DNA of 29,181 nucleotides from an uncultured Clostridium sp. GTDB lineage: Bacteria; Bacillota; Clostridia; TANB77; CAG-508. Of this stretch, positions 8,137-15,057 are shown one piece after another. The notes under the pieces were generated by a model, which saw only the letters and a program-made list of their open reading frames with translations, had not been told where the DNA came from and ran no database searches. The position numbers were made by a program, and so were the translations under genes. How positions within the stretch are numbered: position 1 is the first letter of the stretch; each line of letters opens with the position of its first letter. The stretch spans positions 1-29,181 of the forward strand of contig USJO01000016.1 in assembly GCA_900555075.1 (NCBI GenBank), read 5' to 3'.

Positions 8137-8901
8137 TTAATTTACTAACATTTCCGCTAATTCTTTTTCTTGCTCTGTTAGTTTAAATCTATCTTCTTTA
8201 TTGCTATTGTTTTTTATTAATTTATGTAAATTTTCTATTGTTCTTGCTTTTTTTAATATTTTTTCTAAAGGTATAATCTCTTGTAAATTTTCCTCAATTT
8301 TTTTGTATTGATATTCCATGTTGGGAAAATTTTTTTCTTCATAATATTTTTGCCATTTACTTATATATCCCTCAATTTTTTCTACTGCTTCTACTTGATT
8401 TTCAAGTGTATTATCTACACCATTTTTTATTGTTTTCATTACCGTGTTTTTCCCTTTTTTTAAAGTTGATGCAATGCTTTTTTTTATATATCCATGATCT
8501 TTCCCCCAATTTATTGCAGTATCTAATAAATCTGACATAGTATCAATTAAACCACCTTTTTCAATTGCTTTTTTTATTTGAGAAATGTTTTCGAAAGTAC
8601 CTGTTAAAATTCCCATTGCACTTTTACCTAAATTTGTCGCTTCTTCAATTGCAGTATCAACTGCAGCTGAAAAGCCTTCTGTTACAAGGCTTTCCTTGAC
8701 TGAAATCACTTCATCTTCAATGCAGTCTGGCAATACTATTTTTAATCCTATATCTAGTGCACCATTAATTGCTTGTCCAATATTAGTTTTTAAAAATGAA
8801 TTTTGTTTTTTTTCCAATTTAGCCTGTTCCTTTGCCTGTTCCAAATCTAAATTATTTTCCTTTGCATAGTTTTCTATATTATCTAATAATTTTTGATACA
8901 T
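8137..8901 (-). CDS. Uncharacterised helical protein, last gene of the VirB4-like cassette
   Basis: I do not recognise this 254-residue protein. It has no signal peptide and no clear transmembrane helix. Residues 1-35 are a charged helix rich in E, K and Q. Residues 40-150 are amphipathic and rich in Gly, Ala and Ile (for example INGALDIGLKIVLPDCIEDE and GKSAMGILTGTFENISQI). The C-terminal 100 residues are charged and likely coiled coil. The balance of residues looks like a real conserved soluble protein, in contrast to the K/I/N-biased neighbour upstream. The ATG at 8901 follows GGAGG by 7 bases. The gene is the fourth of four on one strand, 123 bases after the CpaE-like gene, so it may belong to that system; no promoter was seen in the gap. 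A scaffold or membrane-associated role is only a guess. Confidence 0.75.
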   Translation of the reverse strand: MYQKLLDNIENYAKENNLDLEQAKEQAKLEKKQNSFLKTNIGQAINGALDIGLKIVLPDCIEDEVISVKESLVTEGFSAAVDTAIEEATNLGKSAMGILTGTFENISQIKKAIEKGGLIDTMSDLLDTAINWGKDHGYIKKSIASTLKKGKNTVMKTIKNGVDNTLENQVEAVEKIEGYISKWQKYYEEKNFPNMEYQYKKIEENLQEIIPLEKILKKARTIENLHKLIKNNSNKEDRFKLTEQEKELAEMLVN

Positions 8902-8970
8902 TTTTATCCTCCTTTTTTTATTTATTTTTATTATTATCTGTTTTATTTTTATTTTATTGTTGTTTTTTTA

Positions 8971-9070
8971 TTTTTAAATATTTATTATTTATTTTTATTG
9001 TTTTTTATATTTTTCTTTTTGTTTTTATTTTATTTTTTTTATTATTTTTGAATATTTATTATTTATTTTT
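8971..9070. repeat. Imperfect 26-base direct repeat in AT-rich sequence
   Basis: The 26 bases at 8971-8996 recur at 9045-9070 with one A-to-G difference, 74 bases apart. The second copy overlaps the end of the CpaE-like gene. The sequence between and around them is almost pure T/A on this strand, so the repeat may be low-complexity expansion rather than a functional site. Confidence 0.4.
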
Positions 9071-10152
9071 TTTATTAATAATTTAAAATTATTATTTATT
9101 AAAAAATTATAGTATTTGTCATAATGTACATATCCAATAATATCAAAATCAATAAATATTTTTTTCAATAAAAATGTGTTTATTGATGTTTTGGTATGTT
9201 TATTAAACACAATTTTTATGTTGTCTTTTTGGATTTTTTGGTTGTTTATTAGTTCCTCTAAAATATACCTTGTTTTGTTTATCCCTAGTAAATTTGCTTC
9301 TACTAAAAGAACAAAACAATTTATTTTTTCCACAATTTCTTTTTCCTCTAAAAGATTATTTGAATCTATAATTATATAATCATATTTTTCATAATTTTTA
9401 TTAAGTTGTTCTTCTTTTTGATTTTTAATAAATATTTTTTCCGTGTTGCTTTTATTGTTTTGTCCTTGAACTATATCGATGTTTTTTCTCCAATTAATTG
9501 TTTTATTTTTTATTTTTTTTCCTATTATTACTTCAATGTCATTTTTTTTATTTAAATTAATTATTAATATTTTTTTATTTTTAAAATTTAAACTTAATAA
9601 TAATGAAAAAATTGTCTTTCCAACTTGAGGTGGTCCTATTATTGAAATTATTTTTTTATTTTTTTTTATTTTTTTATTTTTTTTTTTTATTATTTTTTTT
9701 ATTATATTGTTTTTTATTTTAATAATTATATTTATTATTTTTTTATTTTTTTGTTTTATTATTTTTATTTTTTCTTCTTGATATTTTTTATCTGATTTAT
9801 TTTCTATTATTTTTATTTTTTCTATTATTTCATTTATTGTATTTTTGTTATTATAATAAAAATTATTAATTCCTTTTGATATCATAAATTGTTTCATTTC
9901 TTGATTCTCTTTTTCTAATATAATTATTATTTCTAATTTTGGATTATTATATTTTATTATATTTATAAATTCATATATGTTTAAATCTCCAGGCAAAATA
10001 CTGCTAAGTATTAGTAATTCTACACTTGGATTTTTTTCTATTACCTCTATAACTGCCTCCATATATTGAATATCTTTTCCAATTATCTCCATTTTATTTT
10101 CTTTCATTTTTTTATTAATCTCTTCGTTTCCTATTGCTGTTATAATTTTCAT
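9025..10152 (-). CDS. CpaE/MinD-like ATPase with degenerate receiver domain
   Basis: This 375-residue protein resembles CpaE/TadZ-type proteins, which place or assemble pili and secretion machines. Residues 1-112 look like a receiver fold without phosphorylation residues (VELLILSSILPG). Residues 113-168 form an extremely K/I/N-rich linker. The ATPase domain then starts: P-loop GPPQVGKT (173-180) and Walker B YDYIIID (257-263). ParA/MinD proteins normally have KGGxGKT with a signature lysine; here those positions are Pro-Pro, so membrane or partner switching may differ or be lost. The ATG at 10152 follows AAGGAG. The gene lies 57 bases after the VirB4-like gene, on the same strand. The composition is markedly more AT-biased than the flanking gyrase genes. 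Assignment to the superfamily is fairly sure; the pilus or secretion role is inferred from context. Confidence 0.75.
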   Translation of the reverse strand: MKIITAIGNEEINKKMKENKMEIIGKDIQYMEAVIEVIEKNPSVELLILSSILPGDLNIYEFINIIKYNNPKLEIIIILEKENQEMKQFMISKGINNFYYNNKNTINEIIEKIKIIENKSDKKYQEEKIKIIKQKNKKIINIIIKIKNNIIKKIIKKKNKKIKKNKKIISIIGPPQVGKTIFSLLLSLNFKNKKILIINLNKKNDIEVIIGKKIKNKTINWRKNIDIVQGQNNKSNTEKIFIKNQKEEQLNKNYEKYDYIIIDSNNLLEEKEIVEKINCFVLLVEANLLGINKTRYILEELINNQKIQKDNIKIVFNKHTKTSINTFLLKKIFIDFDIIGYVHYDKYYNFLINNNFKLLIKKINNKYSKIIKKIK

Positions 10153-10209
10153 TAATATCTCCTTATTTTAAATAACTATTTTAATAATTTTTATTTTTTT
10201 ATTATATTT

Positions 10210-11994
10210 CTATTTATTAATTATTCCTTTTTCATATTCAGCACTTTCTATTTTTGTTAAAATATGTTCGTCTCCTGCAAAAATTAAACATTCTCCTCTT
10301 TTTAATGATCTTATTTCAATTTTCTCTTTTTCTGATAATTTCGTATATTCACTTAATATATTAATGTTTTCTTCTTCTAGTGAAAAGAAAACTTTATTGC
10401 TAGAATTATTTATTATGCTTTTTCCATATATTCCATTTTCTAAACTGAACAAATCTGAAATGTCTTGGGTTATTGCAATACTACTTCCGCCAAACTTTCT
10501 AATTGTTTTAAATATTTTATAAATAAAGCTCGCAACATCTTTATTCGAGGTTACTCCAATTAATCTCCATACTTCATCTAAATAAATTGCTTTTTTTATT
10601 TTTCTATCTTTTTTTATTTTGTCCCAAAATAAATCTGTAAATAAGTACATTCCATATTTTAAATTTTCTTCTCCTAATTCATAAATATCAGCAATTATTA
10701 ATTCATTATTTAATTCAACATTTGTGTAATTATTAAAAAAATTTAATGAGCCTTTTATAAATGGAATTAGCTTTATTTGCATTTTTTTTGTTTTTTTATC
10801 TTGTCCTAATATTTCATATAAATCCTCTAATAAAGGCATATCTTTGCTTTCTTTGAATATTTGTTTTATGTTTATTTTATTTTTATCATTTTTATAAAGT
10901 GTATTGTCATCAAAAGTTATTCCTTTTTGCTTATAACATTCAATTATTTTTTCTTCTAAAATTGCCTTTTCTTCTTCGTCTAAATTTCCAAATATTAGGT
11001 TGAAAAAACCTATTAATCTACTAATTTTTGTCGCTAAATAGCCTTTTTCATCTTCTATCGATTCTTGTCTAATATCTAATACATTAATATAGCTTTGCGT
11101 TGACGCTCCAATTTTTATTATTGTGCCCTGTAATTCTTTTGCTAAATTACTATATTCTCTGTCTGGATCTATTACATATTGCTCTATTCCTAATAATTTA
11201 TATCTAATTATTTGTAATTTTGTAAAAAAAGATTTTCCTGATCCACTTGTTCCAAAAACACACATATTAGCATTTTTATATTTGTTTTCTTTATATCTAT
11301 CAATAAAAACTAATGATTCATTGTATATATTTGTTCCATAAAAAATACCCTCCTCATCAAAAATTGCTGAAGATATAAATGGATATGTACTTATTAATCC
11401 TGATGTTAAAACATTTCTTTTGGCTGCTGGTTTTAAATCTTTATGGTTTATCATAAAAGGAAAACAAGAAATTAATATTTGTTCTTCTCTAAAATTTGCT
11501 CTTCTTGTTTGCATTCCAGTGCTTTCTATTATTCCTTCTATTTTATTTAATAAAAATTCTAATTCTTTTTCGCTGTTTGAAAAGACTGTTAAATAAATAT
11601 ACAAAAAATATATATCTTCATTGTTTACTTGTATTTCTTTTCTTATGTATTTTGCATCATTATATGTAAATGCTGCAATATCAACTTCCATATTATTTGT
11701 TTTTCCATCTTTCAAATCTACACCAACATTTGCAATTTGATAACTTAAGTCTCTTATAACTTTATAACTGTCTTGTTTTTCATAAAATATTGAAATATTC
11801 ATATTTATGTTTGTATCAATTATTTTTTTTAAGATTAAATCGATATTTTCTCTATTATAATTTACAATAATTATTCCAGAATAATATATTCCATCTATTT
11901 CAATGTTTTTTGGGTTTTTTGTACTTATATATGCTGGGGATATTTCATCTTTTTTTGTAATAATTCCTTCAATTTTTTTTGTTATTTTTTTCAT
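10210..11994 (-). CDS. VirB4-like type IV secretion/conjugation ATPase
   Basis: VirB4/TraE proteins are the hexameric ATPases that power type IV secretion channels and conjugative pili at the inner membrane face. The 594-residue protein has an N-terminal VirB4 domain (about 1-210). The P-loop GTSGSGKS is at 248-255, YVIDPDREY follows at about 273-281, and the Walker B is AIYLDEVWRL (469-478). SIAITQDISDLF (505-516) is the helicase-like motif typical of the family. It starts with ATGA overlapping the upstream gene's stop by 4 bases, so the two are translationally coupled. Usual VirB4 proteins are near 800 residues; this plus the 189-residue upstream protein gives 783. No relaxase, coupling protein, VirB6 or VirB8 is present in the window, so the rest of any channel lies elsewhere or has been lost. 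Confidence 0.88.
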   Translation of the reverse strand: MKKITKKIEGIITKKDEISPAYISTKNPKNIEIDGIYYSGIIIVNYNRENIDLILKKIIDTNINMNISIFYEKQDSYKVIRDLSYQIANVGVDLKDGKTNNMEVDIAAFTYNDAKYIRKEIQVNNEDIYFLYIYLTVFSNSEKELEFLLNKIEGIIESTGMQTRRANFREEQILISCFPFMINHKDLKPAAKRNVLTSGLISTYPFISSAIFDEEGIFYGTNIYNESLVFIDRYKENKYKNANMCVFGTSGSGKSFFTKLQIIRYKLLGIEQYVIDPDREYSNLAKELQGTIIKIGASTQSYINVLDIRQESIEDEKGYLATKISRLIGFFNLIFGNLDEEEKAILEEKIIECYKQKGITFDDNTLYKNDKNKINIKQIFKESKDMPLLEDLYEILGQDKKTKKMQIKLIPFIKGSLNFFNNYTNVELNNELIIADIYELGEENLKYGMYLFTDLFWDKIKKDRKIKKAIYLDEVWRLIGVTSNKDVASFIYKIFKTIRKFGGSSIAITQDISDLFSLENGIYGKSIINNSSNKVFFSLEEENINILSEYTKLSEKEKIEIRSLKRGECLIFAGDEHILTKIESAEYEKGIINK

Positions 11995-12560
11995 AATATA
12001 TTTAATTCTTTTCTTGTATTTAAAAAAGAATTAATAATATTTTCCACCTCCTGTTTTGTATCATATTGTGTTGCAATATTTCCACACCTTGAAAGACTTT
12101 CTTTTATTTTAAAATATTTTTCATTTAATTTTTCGCAAATTATTTTTTCCATTTCTTCTGTTATTTTTTTATTTTCTGAAATTTCTTTTATTATAATATA
12201 AAAATTTTTAGAAGATGATTTTCTCTTTTTATTAATTTCTTGAATAAATTCAGTATATTTTTTAGAAATATTTTTTAAATTATTATTATTTAAATTATTT
12301 TTTTCTATTTTTGAAATATGATTTGATAGATTTTCTTTATTACTTTGGATTAAAATTTGAATATCAAAATTACAAGTTTTTAAAAATATTTTATATGAAT
12401 TTAATATGGATTCTTTTTCAAGATTTGACTTTAGATTAAAATTAATTGGCGATATATTTAGAATTTTAATATAAGAATTATTTTTTAATTTGATAATACC
12501 ATTTTCTAAAATTGTTTCAAATGGTAACCATTGCTGGACAGTATTATTTTTATTTTTCAA
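11991..12560 (-). CDS. TraC-like protein paired with VirB4
   Basis: This 189-residue protein begins TVQQWLPFETILENGIIKL and continues with NNSYIKILNISPINFNLK, then KTCNFDIQILIQS. This pattern matches the TraC-like domain that precedes VirB4 genes in several clostridial and candidate-phylum genomes (family recalled, not searched). The second half is charged and helical (KKITEEMEKIICEKL), with a conserved-looking CGNIATQYDT near the end. The start is TTG at 12560: AAGGAG ends 5 bases before it. The stop overlaps the VirB4-like start by 4 bases. The gene is first in its operon, directly after a consensus promoter and two Spo0A boxes. It could act as an accessory domain in trans for the ATPase. 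Confidence 0.75.
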   Translation of the reverse strand: MKNKNNTVQQWLPFETILENGIIKLKNNSYIKILNISPINFNLKSNLEKESILNSYKIFLKTCNFDIQILIQSNKENLSNHISKIEKNNLNNNNLKNISKKYTEFIQEINKKRKSSSKNFYIIIKEISENKKITEEMEKIICEKLNEKYFKIKESLSRCGNIATQYDTKQEVENIINSFLNTRKELNIL

Positions 12561-12583
12561 TATTACTCCTTTCTCTGCACAAT

Positions 12584-12612
12584 ATAATATCTTAATTTCT
12601 TTTATTTGTCAA
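12584..12612 (-). promoter_or_regulatory. Promoter of the TraC-like/VirB4-like cassette
   Basis: On the minus strand TTGACA (12607-12612) is followed after 17 bases by TATTAT (12584-12589). Transcription would start about 15 bases before the Shine-Dalgarno site of the TTG-initiated gene. Confidence 0.8.
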
Positions 12613-12621
12613 CAAAAATCG

Positions 12622-12638
12622 TTCGACATTTTTCGACA
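12622..12638 (-). promoter_or_regulatory. Two tandem Spo0A boxes upstream of the VirB4-like operon
   Basis: TGTCGAA, the consensus 0A box, occurs twice on the minus strand (12632-12638 and 12622-12628), 10 bp from start to start. This is the one-turn spacing known for cooperative Spo0A dimer binding. The nearer box lies 9 bases upstream of the -35 hexamer, a position suited to activation. I noticed no other TGTCGAA pair elsewhere in the window. Confidence 0.6.
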
Positions 12639-12699
12639 GGTATGTACTGAATCTCAAAATTTCCAAATATTTCATGAATATATTTTTTTTAAAAAGCCA

Positions 12700-13142
12700 T
12701 AATATTATCATAAGGTTTGTATTAATTGAACTAAGAGCCATATAGGGTCTCTTAAGGTTTTATATGGTTCGAGCAAAGATATTTTATAGCTATTTTTGGT
12801 TATACAGTGTCGGAGCTGAAGGTTATAATGTGTATATGTAGGCTATATTTTGTTTTTTCTTTGTTTATATGGTCAAAATGTATATATTATAGCTGAGTTA
12901 AGATTATATCAATATCTAAATTTTTATTTACCTTAGGGATTGCTTTTATTCCCTTTGGGAGGAATGTGGTCTCTTTTGATGTTTTTATAGTCGAGCGAAT
13001 GATTAAAATAAGTGGCCAATTGCTTGAATGCATAGTAATATGTACCAGGTGAAAAAGTTATTTATTTTGGTTTTAGCTGAAGATTAATATAGGCTTTATC
13101 GATAATAGCTCAGGGGTTGAACCTGAGCTATTAGATTTTTTT
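12700..13142 (+). ncRNA. Candidate structured RNA in the gyrB/VirB4 gap, ending at a terminator
   Basis: The 580-base gap 12561-13140 has no convincing reading frame on either strand. From about 12700 it is visibly richer in G and C than the flanking sequence, and it ends in a strong plus-strand terminator. Supporting pairings include a 10-bp stem, 12735-12744 with 12761-12770 (one G-U). Another is ATTCC (12948-12952) with GGAAT (12961-12965), with an inner TCCC/GGGA alternative. Together these suggest a plus-strand RNA of up to about 440 nt. The 5' end is unknown: no sigma-A promoter is convincing. A sigma-E-like pair, GAATATA (12676-12682) and CATAATAT (12698-12705), is a weak possibility. 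I find no RNase P, tmRNA or SRP RNA signatures. Confidence 0.45.
13104..13142 (+). terminator. Intrinsic terminator pointing into the gyrB 3' end
   Basis: A perfect 11-bp stem pairs AATAGCTCAGG (13104-13114) with CCTGAGCTATT (13122-13132) around a 7-base loop. It is followed by AGA and seven T (13136-13142) on the plus strand. On the minus strand no T-run follows, so it serves a plus-strand transcript and not gyrB. The T-run overlaps the gyrB stop codon. Confidence 0.85.
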
Positions 13143-15057
13143 ATATATCTAAATTTCTTACAAATTTTGCGTTTTTTTCAATAAATTCTCTTCTTGGAGC
13201 AATATCATCTCCCATTAAAATACTAAATATTTCATCAGCTTTTATTGCATCATCCATTGTTACTTGAACTAAAGTTCTTGTTGCTGGATTCATTGTTGTT
13301 TCCCATAATTGTTCCGGATTCATTTCTCCTAAACCTTTGTATCTTTGAATGTTCATCCCCTCTCTACCAAGTTCTGTTAGTTTTTGTTCTAGTTGTTCAT
13401 CTGTGTAGCAGTATACATCTTTCATTCCTTTTCTTGATAATTTATATAGTGGTGGTTGTGCTAAATATACATTTCCATTTTCTACTAAAGGTTTCATATA
13501 TCTAAAGAAGAAGGTTAATAACAATGTTCTTATATGTGAACCATCAACGTCTGCATCTGCCATTATTATTACTTTTCCATATCGTATTTTTGTTATATCA
13601 AAATCTGCGCCTATTCCTGCTCCTATTGCTAATATTACAGGATTTAGTTTATCATTACCGTATATTTTATCTGCTCTTGCTTTTTCAACATTTAGCATTT
13701 TTCCCCATAATGGTAATATTGCTTGGAATTTTCTGTCTCTTCCTTGCTTTGCACTTCCTCCTGCAGAATCTCCCTCTACTATATATACTTCACAAAGAGA
13801 TGCATCTTTTTCACTACAATCTGCTAGCTTTCCTGGTAATGTTGAACCTTCTAGAGCATTTTTTCTTCTTACTAATTCTCTTGCTTTTCTTGCTGCTTCT
13901 CTAGCTCTTGATGCACTTATACATTTTTCTAAAACAGATTTTGCAATTGCTGGATTTTCTTCTAGAAAACTTGATAGTTGTTCTGCCATTGCTGATTGAA
14001 CAAGTCCTGAAATTTCACTGTTTCCTAGTTTTGTTTTGGTTTGTCCTTCAAATTGTGGTTCTTTTACTTTTACTGAAATTACTGCTGTTATTCCTTCTCT
14101 AATGTCTTCTCCTTGTAAATTACCATCTTTTTCTTTTAATATATTATGACTTTTTGCATAATCATTAAATATTTTTGTTAAAGCTCTTTTAAATCCTTCT
14201 AAATGTGTTCCACCTTCTATTGTGTTTATATTGTTTACAAAAGAATATATGCTTTCTGTATAAGAGGTGGTATATTGAATTGCAATTTCTATAGGAAATT
14301 CTCCTTTTTTTTCAATATATATTGGTTTTTCATATAGTTTTTCTTTGTTCTTATTTAGATATTCAACAAAAGAAACTAATCCTCCTTCGAAGCAAAATTC
14401 TGCTTGTTTTACAGGTTCTTCTCTTTCATCTTTTATGGTTATTCTTAGTCCTTTTGTTAAGAAAGCCATTTCTCTTAATCTGTTTTCTAGTACATCATAT
14501 TCATATTCTAATGTTTCAAAAATTGTACTATCGGCATAAAATCTTACAGTAGTCCCTGTTTCATTTGAATTACCAATTTTTGTTAGGGGCATAACGGTTT
14601 TGCCTCTTTCAAATTTCATTTGGTAAATTCCTCCATCTCTTTTTATTGTTACTTCTGTCCATTCTGACAAAGCATTTACAACAGATGAACCTACTCCATG
14701 TAAACCTCCAGAAACCTTATATCCGCTATCTCCTCCAAATTTTCCTCCTGCGTGTAATACTGTATATACTGTTTCTGCTGCTGATATTTTTGTTTTAGGA
14801 TGAATATCTACTGGTATTCCTCTTCCATCATCCTCTACTTTTATAATATTTCCTTTTTCTATTGTTATATTTATATTTTTACAGTATCCTGCTAATGCTT
14901 CATCTACTGAGTTATCTACTATTTCATATACTAAATGATGCAACCCTCTTACAGATACACTTCCTATATACATACCTGGTCTTTTTCTTACAGCTTCTAA
15001 TCCTTCTAAAACTTGAATTTGATCTGCTTTATACTCATGCTCAAATTTTTCCATCAT
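13141..15057 (-). CDS. gyrB: DNA gyrase subunit B
   Basis: GyrB is the ATPase subunit of gyrase and partners GyrA (5419-7851). The GHKL ATPase motifs are present: NSVDEALAGYC (N box), DDGRGIPVDIHPK, and GLHGVGSSVVNALSE. The TOPRIM metal-binding domain has EGDSAGGSAKQGRDR (from E428) and MADADVDGSH (D501, D503, D505). The C-terminal YKGLGEMNPEQLWETTMNP is also typical. The length of 638 residues is the short, non-proteobacterial type. W451 in LPLWGKMLNVEKAR sits where E. coli has K447, a quinolone-related position; I believe Trp is common in Clostridia. The start (two adjacent ATGs, the first taken) lies inside the recF end, overlapping by 17 bases, with AAAGGA upstream. No minus-strand terminator was found downstream. 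Confidence 0.98.
   Translation of the reverse strand: MMEKFEHEYKADQIQVLEGLEAVRKRPGMYIGSVSVRGLHHLVYEIVDNSVDEALAGYCKNINITIEKGNIIKVEDDGRGIPVDIHPKTKISAAETVYTVLHAGGKFGGDSGYKVSGGLHGVGSSVVNALSEWTEVTIKRDGGIYQMKFERGKTVMPLTKIGNSNETGTTVRFYADSTIFETLEYEYDVLENRLREMAFLTKGLRITIKDEREEPVKQAEFCFEGGLVSFVEYLNKNKEKLYEKPIYIEKKGEFPIEIAIQYTTSYTESIYSFVNNINTIEGGTHLEGFKRALTKIFNDYAKSHNILKEKDGNLQGEDIREGITAVISVKVKEPQFEGQTKTKLGNSEISGLVQSAMAEQLSSFLEENPAIAKSVLEKCISASRAREAARKARELVRRKNALEGSTLPGKLADCSEKDASLCEVYIVEGDSAGGSAKQGRDRKFQAILPLWGKMLNVEKARADKIYGNDKLNPVILAIGAGIGADFDITKIRYGKVIIMADADVDGSHIRTLLLTFFFRYMKPLVENGNVYLAQPPLYKLSRKGMKDVYCYTDEQLEQKLTELGREGMNIQRYKGLGEMNPEQLWETTMNPATRTLVQVTMDDAIKADEIFSILMGDDIAPRREFIEKNAKFVRNLDI

Noticed and set aside
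8137..12638. Intact integrative conjugative element or insertion sequence
   Set aside because: There is no integrase, transposase, relaxase, coupling protein, terminal repeat or att duplication at the edges; only VirB4-type ATPase genes suggest conjugation.
12700..13142. RNase P RNA, tmRNA or SRP RNA in the gap before gyrB
   Set aside because: The conserved cores of these RNAs were looked for by eye and not found; there is also no tRNA-like T-arm at either end.
13245..14552. Several plus-strand Leu/Phe-rich frames opposite gyrB
   Set aside because: These are shadows of gyrB with poly-Leu translations and no start signals; they resemble membrane proteins only because the opposite strand is A-rich coding sequence.
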